Shown: piece by piece, positions 27,117 through 36,107 of the stretch
How positions within the stretch are numbered: position 1 is the first letter of the stretch
How the letters are laid out: every line of letters begins with the position of its first letter
Source: Lachnospiraceae bacterium UBA7060
Lineage (GTDB): Bacteria; Bacillota; Clostridia; Lachnospirales; Lachnospiraceae
Direction of reading: 5' to 3'
NCBI GenBank assembly: GCA_002493835.1
Contig: DLAA01000021.1
Coordinates: 56,398-116,082, forward strand
DNA length: 59,685 bases
Translations under genes and position numbers: made by a program
The notes under the pieces: generated by a model
What the model was told of the DNA's origin: nothing
Databases searched by the model: none
Seen by the model: only the letters and a program-made list of their open reading frames with translations

Positions 27117-27974
27117 ATGATTGAAGTGTTAAACGGTATCAAGGAAACCGTAGTTTACAAGGAACTGCCCGGATTTAAGGTACATGACAATACCGATTAC
27201 GAAGCCTATCCAGATCACTGGCACACGCCCATTGAAATTATTATGCCCATTGAAAACTCCTACGATATCTCCACCAAACGCGAGGTCATCACCGTACAGG
27301 AAGGAGACCTTCTGCTCATCAATTCCGGTGTGATTCATGGCATGCCCTCAGCTATTCACGGAGAGCGGCTCATTCTTCAGGCAGATTTCTCCCTTCTTCA
27401 CAATGTGGCAGACATCGAATCTACCCTGTCAACCATTCCCCAGGCACTTTTGCTTTCGCCTGTCACAGCGCCCGCCATCCACGAACAGCTCAAAATACTT
27501 ATGTTAGAGATTTATCGGGAATATTTTAGCGACACCATCCTAATTAGTGCCTCCATTTATGCGAAACTGCTGGAGATGCTGGTTTTGATCGGGCGTGAAT
27601 ACGCAGGGAAAAGAAACACCCTCGACATGGCTTCCGGTAAGCCAAAGGAACATACCGAAAAATTCATGTCTGTCTGCAGCTATATCCATGAGCACTGTAC
27701 GGAAGACCTATGTCTGGACGACGTCGCTGCCCTGACAGGCTTTAGCAAATATCATTTCACCAGACTTTTTAAAAATTTTACAGGGGTTTCTTTTTATAAG
27801 TATTTAAACAAAAAGAGAATTGAACACGCGGAAAAGCTCTTGGTGGACCCTGCCCTCTCTATCACGGAAGTCGCCCTGCAGTCAGGTTTTTCCAGTCTCT
27901 CCGCGTTTATTAGAATGTTTAAACTAATCAAGGACTGCACGCCCACCGAGTTTCGAAATCTATACGAGGACTAG
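27117..27974 (+). CDS. AraC family transcriptional regulator with N-terminal cupin
   Basis: The 285-residue protein has an N-terminal cupin-type sensor (HWHTPIEIIMPIENSY, about residues 35-50) and a C-terminal AraC double helix-turn-helix (about 185-285) with FSKYHFTRLFKNFTGVSFYKYL and GFSSLSAFIRMFK. It is divergent from the sugar-transport and hydrolase cluster and probably activates it when a sugar binds. The direct repeat upstream of the binding-protein gene is the obvious target. Confidence 0.92.
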   Translation: MIEVLNGIKETVVYKELPGFKVHDNTDYEAYPDHWHTPIEIIMPIENSYDISTKREVITVQEGDLLLINSGVIHGMPSAIHGERLILQADFSLLHNVADIESTLSTIPQALLLSPVTAPAIHEQLKILMLEIYREYFSDTILISASIYAKLLEMLVLIGREYAGKRNTLDMASGKPKEHTEKFMSVCSYIHEHCTEDLCLDDVAALTGFSKYHFTRLFKNFTGVSFYKYLNKKRIEHAEKLLVDPALSITEVALQSGFSSLSAFIRMFKLIKDCTPTEFRNLYED

Positions 27975-28101
27975 TATACAGCATCCTTCACATTTCGCCA
28001 AATGAATGTACCGTACACTAGAAATGTCCGCTCCATCCCTTGTATTTCTTTTCAAAATAACATATGATTGGTGAATAACAAATGCAAAGGAGATATCTAT
28101 C

Positions 28102-28509
28102 ATGAAGAGAGAAATGAAAAAAAACAAGCAGATAATTCTCGCCGTGGCCGCACTGTTTGTCGCCGCTGCCGCTCTTTTCGGCGTATACCGATTCACGCGG
28201 GGAAATACCGTAGAAGGCGCCAAAACCATCACCATCGATGTCATACACAAGGATGCCTCCTCAAAAACTTTCGAATACCACACAGACCGGGAATATCTGG
28301 GAGAAGTGCTTGCGGACGAAGCACTGGCAAGCGGGGAAGAAGGCCCTTACGGTCTTTTCATCACAACTGTGGACGGAGAAACCGCTGATGACGCTGCCCA
28401 GGAATGGTGGTGTATTACCAAAAATCAGGAGATGTTAAACACCTCCGCCGACCAAACCCCCATCACCGACGGTGATAACTACGAACTGACCCTCACTGTC
28501 GGCTATTAA
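28102..28509 (+). CDS. DUF4430 domain protein, membrane-anchored
   Basis: The 135-residue protein has one N-terminal transmembrane or signal segment (IILAVAALFVAAAALFGVY). An exported DUF4430 domain follows, a fold related to the C-terminal domain of transcobalamin/intrinsic factor, with FEYHTDREYLGEVLADE and AQEWWCITKN. Such proteins often pair with an ECF transporter S component, as here (22 bp downstream), and may present a vitamin-like ligand to it. GGAGATATC precedes the ATG. Confidence 0.75.
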   Translation: MKREMKKNKQIILAVAALFVAAAALFGVYRFTRGNTVEGAKTITIDVIHKDASSKTFEYHTDREYLGEVLADEALASGEEGPYGLFITTVDGETADDAAQEWWCITKNQEMLNTSADQTPITDGDNYELTLTVGY

Positions 28510-28531
28510 TCCCAAAGGATATCTTGTCCCT

Positions 28532-29032
28532 ATGCAAAAGAGCAATTCTTCCAGTAAAATTTCAGAAATTGTCACAGCGGGGCTTTTAGGTGCTGTCCTT
28601 TTGATCGGACAGCTTGCCATGGCTCCCCTTCCCAATATCGAACCCGTAACCACCCTGATTATCGTCTTCACCCTGGTTTATAAAAAACAGGTTTTTTTTA
28701 TCATATACACTTTTGTCCTGCTCGAAGGACTCATCTTTGGCTTTGGCATCTGGTGGATCAGCTATCTCTATATTTGGAGCTTTCTCGCCCTGCTCGTACT
28801 CGCGCTTCGAAAACTCGACAACGCTGTCCTCTGGGCAGTAATCTCCGGTGCATTTGGTCTGCTGTTCGGTGCACTCTGCTCTATTCCCTATCTGGCAGCA
28901 GGCGGCATTGGCGCCGCCTTCGCCTACTGGAGTGCTGGAATTCCCTACGACATCCTGCACTGCGGTGGAAATTTTGTGCTCACACTGGTTTTGTATTCTC
29001 CCCTGACTCGTATTCTAAAAAGGCAGCGCTAA
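28532..29032 (+). CDS. ECF transporter S component
   Basis: The 166-residue protein is very hydrophobic, with about six predicted helices and the early motif GLLGAVLLIGQLAMAPLPNIEPVTTL, typical of ECF S-components that bind small vitamins or cofactors in the membrane. The ligand cannot be read from sequence; the DUF4430 partner hints at a corrinoid. No EcfA/EcfT genes are nearby, so a shared energy-coupling module is assumed. Confidence 0.8.
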   Translation: MQKSNSSSKISEIVTAGLLGAVLLIGQLAMAPLPNIEPVTTLIIVFTLVYKKQVFFIIYTFVLLEGLIFGFGIWWISYLYIWSFLALLVLALRKLDNAVLWAVISGAFGLLFGALCSIPYLAAGGIGAAFAYWSAGIPYDILHCGGNFVLTLVLYSPLTRILKRQR

Positions 29033-29194
29033 ATTTCCTTTCCCTTCTGAATCCCTTATTTTCATTCACTAACCGTTTAATTTATTCCGGTAATTTTCCA
29101 TATTTTATGCATCATGTTTAATTCTATTTCTTATTCATTTAAATACGGTACAGTAAAATACATACTTCAATTTTTCTACGTCATAAATGAGGCT

Positions 29195-29219
29195 GCAGGT
29201 CCGACGGACGGCCTGCTTT
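29195..29219 (+). terminator. Possible terminator after the DUF4430/ECF pair
   Basis: The segment beginning GCAGGTCCG and ending CCTGC-TTTA can fold into an imperfect GC-rich hairpin followed by TTTACTTT. It lies about 160 bp beyond the ECF gene and just before the XRE regulator, so it could alternatively sit in the leader of that regulator. Confidence 0.35.
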
Positions 29220-29253
29220 ACTTTCAGAGAAAAGTGGAGGCTTTTGCCAAAGC

Positions 29254-29625
29254 ATGGAGAAAACAATGGAATTTGGAGAATTTCTGGCTAAACTGCGCAA
29301 AGAGAAGGGGTATCTGCAAAAAGAAGTTGCCGCATACTTGAATATGACCGTGGCGACGATCTCTAACTATGAAAAAGGCGTCCATACGCCTGACTTGAAT
29401 ACACTGGCTAAACTTGCCGACTTTTACGATGTATCAACTGATTATCTCTTACAGAGAACCAAATACCGAGCGAGCATCAATATGCTGAACAAGCGCTTGT
29501 CCGCAGATTATACTGTCAGTGATCTTATAAACACCACCTTGGAGCTCGACCGGCACAATACCGATGCTCTGCTGGATTACTATGACCTGCTGGTTTTACG
29601 CAATTCCGTTAATCGGTCGAGATAA
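29254..29625 (+). CDS. XRE family helix-turn-helix regulator
   Basis: The 123-residue protein has an N-terminal Cro/CI-type helix-turn-helix (FGEFLAKLRKEKGYLQKEVA, then VATISNYEKGVHTPDL) and a C-terminal helical tail of about 50 residues. It is convergent with the dynamin-like locus and marks its left border. The start could also be the ATG four codons in. Its target is unknown. Confidence 0.88.
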   Translation: MEKTMEFGEFLAKLRKEKGYLQKEVAAYLNMTVATISNYEKGVHTPDLNTLAKLADFYDVSTDYLLQRTKYRASINMLNKRLSADYTVSDLINTTLELDRHNTDALLDYYDLLVLRNSVNRSR

Positions 29626-29631
29626 GCCTGT

Positions 29632-29718
29632 TTAAAAAATCGAGCGCCCGCGCGCTCGATTTAGAGAATGCTCTGCCTTCTCCCTGAATGATTTGGTATC
29701 CTGCGTCAACTTCTGCAT
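29632..29718 (-). CDS. Possible 28-residue peptide after the first dynamin-like gene
   Basis: Downstream of the dynamin-like gene a minus-strand ATG at 29718 is preceded by AAAGGAGATGGACTTC, a good ribosome binding site. It opens 28 codons, beginning MQKLTQDTKSFREKAEHS and ending RGRSIF. The product is basic and could form an amphipathic helix. The last third is read through the terminator hairpin at 29637-29662, so transcription would often stop before the stop codon. It may be spurious, but the start signal is good. Confidence 0.35.
   Translation of the reverse strand: MQKLTQDTKSFREKAEHSLNRARGRSIF
29637..29662. terminator. Bidirectional intrinsic terminator at the left border of the dynamin-like locus
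   Basis: AAATCGAGCGC (29637-29647) pairs perfectly with GCGCTCGATTT (29652-29662) over a 4-base loop. Both sides carry A/T runs, so it can stop the rightward XRE transcript and the leftward dynamin-locus transcript. Confidence 0.75.
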
Positions 29719-29739
29719 GAAGTCCATCTCCTTTTATTG

Positions 29740-32451
29740 TCAAAGCGCCATCAATTGCTTAGACAATCCGATGATCCCACGGCGGAGTTCGCTAAGGCGT
29801 TTTTTGTGTAAAACTTCATTTTCTGACAACAGCACATCATAATACTGGTCATATAAATTATATAATTGGCTGATCGGCCGATCGGTATTTTGTGATAAAC
29901 CATCCCCGCGCAGTTTGTCCCGGAATTTTTTCAAAATATTGTCACACACAACGCCCTTACGGACTTTTTTGTCTAAATCAAACAAGCCATCATCGAAAAC
30001 CGGTACGCTCTGTTCCGGCATGGCCTTCGGTGGTTTCACATCGTTTTGGTAATCGTCGCTGTTAAAAATATCCTCCCAGCCGTCGTCCCCTCTTTTCTTC
30101 CCATCATTCCCCTGTCCTGTTTTTGCCGTATCCGGCGACATACCGGCATTCCGTGACACGCTTTCCAGCAACGCCGTTTTCAATTCACGCACCTTTCCGG
30201 AAAGCTGTTGTGCAATCGCCTCCGCCTTTTCACTCTCATTATTTTCCAAATTCGGGTCAGAAAGCCGCTGACCGAAAAGCTGCTCAGCGGTCAGATTCTT
30301 CGGGTCAAACTGTTCAATCACCTTGCCAATGCTTCCATCAATGAGGCTTTCCGCCTTAATATCCCCCAGCAGCAACTCTTCCAGTGCATCGGCAAGCAGT
30401 TCCCGCGTATGCCTCCTCAGCCATGCGCATATTTTATCCGCGTCAGGAGCCGCAGAGCCGTCTCCATGGGAAATGTCGGACATAATACATTGAAAGCGCC
30501 CCTTCCCCCAGAGAATTCCCAGCAGTTCCCGTCTTTTCTTTTCCACATAAGCATCAATATCATTTTTCAAGTTTTGATATTGCCTCTTCACATTTTCCAG
30601 GATACGCGCATACATGAATAAATAGGCGGTGTAACGATTGTATATGTATCCGGGGGTGTCGGAAATCACATATTCATAGACTTTTTCAAATGGAATAGGA
30701 CTAAGATCCACCTTCTCATCCAAACGGTTTGTAGTATCGTTTACCTTGCCTTTCAGAGTGGTCGCATTCTCATTCCACGTCTTGAAAACCAGTTCTTCCA
30801 CCCCGCCAAACACCTGTTGGAGAATCGTCTCAATATACTTTTTCTTTTCTGAGGCATTCCCTTCTTCCGCCTCACATATATGTTTCAAGTTCTCCGCAAT
30901 CTTACGGATAGCAAGGATGCTGTCTGAAATATTCAAATCCGCATTCTTTGCCAGCTTGAGATGTTCCTTGTGGGTCTCCTTCACGCTGCCGGCCAGATTG
31001 ACCAGCATGTCCACTAACATTCTGGACTGCACTTCTTCCCATTGGCTGATGTCGGAGACGTAAACCCTTTTACACTTTCCCGAATAATAAATATGCGCAT
31101 TGTCTAACCAATAGGACAAGTCGGATGGAGTCCTCAGATTGTTTTCATAGCAGTTATAGAGCAGATACAAAAATTGATCTGGCATCTTTCCCTGCTCCCT
31201 GACAAACTGAATGCGTTCCCCCATCGTCCATTTTCCGGGAGTTTGGGACTGCGGCCTCTCTAGGAAAATCATAGCGTCACTGTCCTGCATCAATGTTTTC
31301 ATCTGGTCTACATTGCTGATAGCGTCGTCATTAGCTCCGACGCTGTCGACAAGCTCCAGACCGGCAATCTCCCCATATAGTCTGCCCCTGATTTCAACCA
31401 CCTGCACGCCGCAATAGGTCGTATAACGGTATTTATTCTTTTCCACATCCGTATCATATTTGCAGACAAAAGTTTTCACCGATGCAAAATTATTCTCCGA
31501 TGGTATCTGCATGCTATAACTTGTATTCTCTTCCCAGCTTTTTATAAGGTCGTCTATATGAAAGGCGCTTTTAGGCCTTCCCTCTTCCATAGTATCTTCT
31601 GAATAATCCTGATTCTTTGAAAAATATACGAAAGAACAAAAATCACACACCGATTCCATAGCCCTCTCATCGCTGTTACGGACTTTGCAGAGGTTTTTAA
31701 ATTCAGCTGACAGGTAATATTCCTTTAAAAGCTCAATTGCATCGGCTCCGTTTTCAAACTCTTTCCTGAGTCCGGCTATTTTGGGAAATTGGTCAGCAAT
31801 CCCCAATTCCGCTAACTTTTTGACCAGGAGGTGGATCGACTGCTGACAATCATTCTGAAATGTAAGCCTATCCTTAAACCTTGCAACAACTACTATTCCC
31901 TCTGTATGGTCGTCATAAATCAAAACCGTGCGCGTGCCTGTACAGGACTTAATCGCACCGGCACTGGGAAATAGGTTTTTCTTCTTTTTATCATCTGTAC
32001 TGCCTAAAGCAGAATGCAGGAATGTACTCTTACCAGAATTAATGAGACCTACCACAGGCACACGGATATTCTTCCGGTCCATAACCCTTTTGGATTCTTC
32101 CAATGTACGCAGATTCGCTTCCAGACAGTCCTTTTCTTTCACAAGCTGTCCATAATATGACTCAATCAAGTCATGATGGCTGGCTTCCATTCCCATGCCT
32201 TTGTTGGATGCCTCAGCCAGATCACCTGTACTGGCAATCAGTTTTTGTAACGGCTCCATGATTCCGTTCGTCCTGGCTATCATCTTGCCCAGTTCTCCTG
32301 ACTGTTCTTCCCTTGATGCCAATACGGCGGCGATTGCCTCTTTCACGCTTTCCTGCCTGAAGTCGCCTTCCGGGTCGTAAGTACAACAAAATCCATAATC
32401 ACGGCATTTTTGTATAATGTTGGAATCATCTTCCTGAATGATATGCGGCAT
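29740..32451 (-). CDS. Large dynamin-like GTPase, first of five
   Basis: This 903-residue protein has about 125 N-terminal helical residues, then a P-loop GLINSGKST (135-143) that fits the GxxxxGK[ST] rule. The switch region has LVDSVGAND around residue 375, in the place of the DxxG motif. The long C-terminal half is charged and helical, as in dynamin-family stalks, without a clear transmembrane segment. It is the last large gene of the leftward run and follows the Hsp70-like gene by 45 bp. The pairing with an Hsp70-fold ATPase and a coiled-coil protein resembles SrfC in SrfABC operons; that is an inference from architecture, not a verified homology. Confidence 0.7.
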   Translation of the reverse strand: MPHIIQEDDSNIIQKCRDYGFCCTYDPEGDFRQESVKEAIAAVLASREEQSGELGKMIARTNGIMEPLQKLIASTGDLAEASNKGMGMEASHHDLIESYYGQLVKEKDCLEANLRTLEESKRVMDRKNIRVPVVGLINSGKSTFLHSALGSTDDKKKKNLFPSAGAIKSCTGTRTVLIYDDHTEGIVVVARFKDRLTFQNDCQQSIHLLVKKLAELGIADQFPKIAGLRKEFENGADAIELLKEYYLSAEFKNLCKVRNSDERAMESVCDFCSFVYFSKNQDYSEDTMEEGRPKSAFHIDDLIKSWEENTSYSMQIPSENNFASVKTFVCKYDTDVEKNKYRYTTYCGVQVVEIRGRLYGEIAGLELVDSVGANDDAISNVDQMKTLMQDSDAMIFLERPQSQTPGKWTMGERIQFVREQGKMPDQFLYLLYNCYENNLRTPSDLSYWLDNAHIYYSGKCKRVYVSDISQWEEVQSRMLVDMLVNLAGSVKETHKEHLKLAKNADLNISDSILAIRKIAENLKHICEAEEGNASEKKKYIETILQQVFGGVEELVFKTWNENATTLKGKVNDTTNRLDEKVDLSPIPFEKVYEYVISDTPGYIYNRYTAYLFMYARILENVKRQYQNLKNDIDAYVEKKRRELLGILWGKGRFQCIMSDISHGDGSAAPDADKICAWLRRHTRELLADALEELLLGDIKAESLIDGSIGKVIEQFDPKNLTAEQLFGQRLSDPNLENNESEKAEAIAQQLSGKVRELKTALLESVSRNAGMSPDTAKTGQGNDGKKRGDDGWEDIFNSDDYQNDVKPPKAMPEQSVPVFDDGLFDLDKKVRKGVVCDNILKKFRDKLRGDGLSQNTDRPISQLYNLYDQYYDVLLSENEVLHKKRLSELRRGIIGLSKQLMAL

Positions 32452-32496
32452 ATTTTAATCCTCTCTCCTTTCCTGTTTGAATCCCTCATTTTTTAT

Positions 32497-35208
32497 TTAC
32501 TTTAACTCAATAATCAATTCATCTTTGGGATTGTGCTTTTCAGGATCGCCGTCCGGCGCAGCAAAAATGCTGATTTCCGTCTGGCTGTCTACCCTGACAT
32601 AGCAGGTTTCGTCCCTCCCCATCGGGACATTTTGCTCATTCAGCATAATCACCTTAGTTCCACTCAGCACACCTTCTTTCGGAATCCTCTTTGTATAATA
32701 CAGATCGCAAATGCCGGAAGAAGAAAATGGGACGATCTCCCCGATGGCCAGTCTGGCAAGACTGCCGCCATGCTCCCCCTTCAGCAGCTCGATGTCAAAA
32801 AAGCTGCTCGTTCCAAGATAATACAAAAGGCGATCCTGCACGCGGTGGTTTTCTATATTCACCTGGTTTCCATTTAAAGCCAGTCCATATGCGACTCCGG
32901 TTTTACCGTCAAGATCCCCCAGCCTTGAAATATTGGCACACATTTTTTTCCGCTGCCCTTCGTCCCATAAATCCATAGGGACATGTTCTTCAAAGCCGGG
33001 AGAACCCATCGGATCACACAAATATACCTGTTGAATATAGGTATGGTCCAGTTCTTCGCTGACATATCTTTCAAACATTTTCCTGACCAGCTTGGAACGG
33101 CAGGAGTTTCCCGCAAGGAACACGCACAGCTGCGGCACATCTTTTTGTCCAAGCTCTTCCAGCATGCGGTAGAAAGTATGGAAAAAAGCGGATACGCCCT
33201 CATAGATACGTTTTTCAAGCAATTCTTCCAACGGTCCGCGGGGCAGTTTCAGGCTGTTGGATACGGAAATGCTGCTGTTTTTTTCGGTTTTTTCCTTATT
33301 TGCATCGTCGCTCCCCCTCATCTCGGGCAGCAATCCAGATGTATTTATGTCGACTTCACTCTCGCTTTCATCGGGATTTTCCCAAACCGGCTTCCTGAGC
33401 TTGTCCGCCAGGAACTCTAAATTATAGGCGGCTTCAAAAGAAGCTGCAAAAAACTCTTCATTTCCCCCTTCGTAGCATCTGGGACGGGAAATCTTATAAC
33501 CGCCGCCCTTAAAGCAGTTCCAGTCCTCCATCCCCATGCACATCCGTACTGCTTCTACCGCCAAAAGTTCCAGAAGATTTTCACCTCCCAAAAACGGATC
33601 CCCGCCATCGTCCAACATCATGATTTTGTATGTATCTTTGTTGGTCCTCCCATCCTTTTTCGACACCCAGGCCCCATAATTGAAATCGCAGGTTCCACCG
33701 CCAAAATCAAAGATTCCATAGAAAAATTTCCCCCTGCACCTGCCCGGCATTCCCATGCATGCCAGTGCGCACACCGCATAAGCCGCCGGTTCGGAGCAGG
33801 TACAGGCCACGGAAAAGCGATCCATGGCGCTGCTGTTTAAAATGCTGGCCGGCAATGATTTCAAAAGACCGCGCTGAAAACTCTTCCGCATATTATCCTG
33901 AATCTGTTCTGAACATACTGCCGAAAAAGACAATCGGTATCTCATAAAAATTTTATGATCCTGATTATTGTTTACATACAGCCCCAAATAATAGGCGTAT
34001 AATTCAATAGGATCTATGCTGTTTTCTTCAGAGCCATATCCTTTCAGTATAATGGGCTTGTCCGGGGCATCCTTCTGCCGCAGCGCTGCCTCCCCCGCGT
34101 TCGGGTCAACCATCCATTGTTTCAGACTGCGGAAGATACCCAACGCCGAGTCAGAACTTCCGCCTGCACGTTCCGAATTGTCAATGGAAACATTTGACCA
34201 ACGCGTATCGGGTCTGCCGCGTTCCGATTCATATGCTTCCAAGAATTCTTCCAGACTGCTGAATTTCAGTACCGTGGGATGCAGGGGATCGCGTCCCTTT
34301 CCTGACTTAAACGTATAAAAGCCGCCCGCCGCCTGCTCACTGATCACCAATACCGTACTCTTTGTCCCGAAATCGATGGAGACAAAACCATCGCTTACAA
34401 TGTTTTCAGACGGTGCCTCCGCGCTGAGCCATTCTCCATCCGGAAAAATGCAGCGGATTTTTTCTGCATCCGGCTGCCCTTTCTCAAATACATCCCAACA
34501 CCGTCCATCGTCAAAAAGCCTTTTTGACAGACAGTAATACGGATCGCCCAGCCGTACATAGTCCGCTTTAAGGCAGTACTCTTTCAGTTTGCCATATTGC
34601 TCTTTTGTCAGTTTCACCGTTTTCGTCTCAGGCAGACCGTGCAGCCAATCCAGTATTTCCTTGACATCCGGAACCAGTCCGTGTTCCCGGTATAACTTTT
34701 CCCAGCTTTCCAGCCCCCCTTTTTCATCCTTAAAAGAGTAACTCCATACCGGGTAGGAATATCCTTTGAAATCTCCGGTCCGCCGGAACAGCATCTTGCA
34801 TTTTATCCATTGGCCGTCTTCCCAGCCCAACAAACAATCAACTGAAGTCAGGAATGAAAGCCCAGGTTCCGTCACCGTTCCGTCAGATGTGACAAACCGA
34901 TTCAGGAGGGAACGCAGCTGTATAGTCTGGCTGAGCGATGCAGGGCGCAGTCCTTTATATATTTTCTCAGTTAACCTGTCCAATGCAGTCGGGATCATGA
35001 CTTCTTCCCCTGTAAAATAACAGACAGCCGGAACGCGCATATTCTCTTCCTCATAAAGAGGAAAAAAAGCAGAGCCGCCCACCCTTCCCGCCGCCTCCAA
35101 GGCGAGCCGCCTGCGTCTGTCCCCTTCTGCATCCAGCTTATTCTGCTTGTCCCATATTCCGATTTTTTTCATCTGCCCTTCCGACAGATACGCATCCCTT
35201 ACGACCAT
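32497..35208 (-). CDS. Hsp70/actin-fold ATPase with a long N-terminal extension (SrfB-like architecture)
   Basis: The 903-residue protein has about 270 N-terminal residues of unknown fold. An Hsp70/actin-type ATPase follows, with phosphate-1 SIDFGTKSTVL (277-287), phosphate-2 IFDFGGGTCDFN (499-510) and an adenosine-type motif in FLAGNSCRSKLV near residue 710. The canonical DnaK substrate-binding domain is not evident; a beta-rich C-terminal segment ends in ELIIELK. Within the family, nucleotide-driven opening and closing could control partner binding. The next gene upstream ends 1 bp before its start, so translation is coupled. Confidence 0.75.
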   Translation of the reverse strand: MVVRDAYLSEGQMKKIGIWDKQNKLDAEGDRRRRLALEAAGRVGGSAFFPLYEEENMRVPAVCYFTGEEVMIPTALDRLTEKIYKGLRPASLSQTIQLRSLLNRFVTSDGTVTEPGLSFLTSVDCLLGWEDGQWIKCKMLFRRTGDFKGYSYPVWSYSFKDEKGGLESWEKLYREHGLVPDVKEILDWLHGLPETKTVKLTKEQYGKLKEYCLKADYVRLGDPYYCLSKRLFDDGRCWDVFEKGQPDAEKIRCIFPDGEWLSAEAPSENIVSDGFVSIDFGTKSTVLVISEQAAGGFYTFKSGKGRDPLHPTVLKFSSLEEFLEAYESERGRPDTRWSNVSIDNSERAGGSSDSALGIFRSLKQWMVDPNAGEAALRQKDAPDKPIILKGYGSEENSIDPIELYAYYLGLYVNNNQDHKIFMRYRLSFSAVCSEQIQDNMRKSFQRGLLKSLPASILNSSAMDRFSVACTCSEPAAYAVCALACMGMPGRCRGKFFYGIFDFGGGTCDFNYGAWVSKKDGRTNKDTYKIMMLDDGGDPFLGGENLLELLAVEAVRMCMGMEDWNCFKGGGYKISRPRCYEGGNEEFFAASFEAAYNLEFLADKLRKPVWENPDESESEVDINTSGLLPEMRGSDDANKEKTEKNSSISVSNSLKLPRGPLEELLEKRIYEGVSAFFHTFYRMLEELGQKDVPQLCVFLAGNSCRSKLVRKMFERYVSEELDHTYIQQVYLCDPMGSPGFEEHVPMDLWDEGQRKKMCANISRLGDLDGKTGVAYGLALNGNQVNIENHRVQDRLLYYLGTSSFFDIELLKGEHGGSLARLAIGEIVPFSSSGICDLYYTKRIPKEGVLSGTKVIMLNEQNVPMGRDETCYVRVDSQTEISIFAAPDGDPEKHNPKDELIIELK

Positions 35209-35209
35209 A

Positions 35210-36061
35210 TTATTCTCCCTCTACATACGAACGGTATGTTTCATTTTTCTTTTCATCCCGGAATCCGTGCAGCCACACTTTCACAATATTTCCATACTCC
35301 TCCCCTTTTTCATCAATATACCTGCACAAATCGCTGTCATAGGGATCCCCCGCCTCAATGTCAATCCTGGACAGCTTTTCCGCCTCCCAATACGCGCTCC
35401 CTAAGTCAAACACGGCTGACAGGAGAGTGTCCAGTGTGCAAAGAGTGTCTTTCAGCGTCTCCCCGGATACTTCCCCGTGAAGATTGCATACGGTAATGAA
35501 CGACTGGACGGTCTGATAAAAACTGACCGGATAGGACTCCCGCAAGGCGCCGGACAGAAATCCGTCAAAATCATCAAGCGGTACCACACTCTGCATGTAT
35601 TTAAAAAATTCCTGCGGCAGCATGCTTTTTTTCTCCATAACGCCCTGATAGGCATGATACAGCCTCATAAGGGCAGGCATCTTTTCCTGCTGCAGGTTCA
35701 CGGCCTCCATCTTTTTCTTCAATTCACTATTTTCTTTTTGAAGATCCTCATATGACTGCTTCAGCGAAAGATAATTATTTCCAATTTTCTGTACTGTCTC
35801 CTTTTCCTTCTTACATTTTTCCCTCTCATCAGCCAAAGCTGCTTCTGTTTTTTCAAAATTTTTTTTGCACTGACAATATGCATCCCGAAGTCTCTGTATC
35901 TTGCTGTTAGTCTCTCCTAACTTCCTTACTATATCACCTGCCTTTCTCATGATTTCATCATTCACTTCGAACATACTCCCGTCCAGCTCCAAAATCTCTT
36001 CGTCCGTGAGGAGCTGCCCTCTTTCTTTTAAAAATTCATTCTGATTGTCAATACCGCTCAT
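35210..36061 (-). CDS. Coiled-coil protein of unknown function in the dynamin/Hsp70 operon
   Basis: The 283-residue protein has a strongly predicted coiled coil at about residues 45-125, rich in Lys and Glu with heptad spacing. A C-terminal helical domain of about 150 residues follows (QEFFKYMQSVVPLDDFDGFL and onward). The start at 36061 has AAGGAAACGGCG before it. No catalytic motif is visible. Its position between the Hsp70-like gene and a membrane-anchored coiled-coil gene suggests a scaffold or adaptor. Confidence 0.7.
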   Translation of the reverse strand: MSGIDNQNEFLKERGQLLTDEEILELDGSMFEVNDEIMRKAGDIVRKLGETNSKIQRLRDAYCQCKKNFEKTEAALADEREKCKKEKETVQKIGNNYLSLKQSYEDLQKENSELKKKMEAVNLQQEKMPALMRLYHAYQGVMEKKSMLPQEFFKYMQSVVPLDDFDGFLSGALRESYPVSFYQTVQSFITVCNLHGEVSGETLKDTLCTLDTLLSAVFDLGSAYWEAEKLSRIDIEAGDPYDSDLCRYIDEKGEEYGNIVKVWLHGFRDEKKNETYRSYVEGE

Positions 36062-36107
36062 CGCCGTTTCCTTTCTGTATTTTCTGACAGTTCCTAATTC
36101 GTTATTA

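Noticed and set aside
29114..29341. A 75-codon rightward frame before the XRE regulator
   Set aside because: It overlaps the start of the XRE gene in another frame and lacks a start signal.
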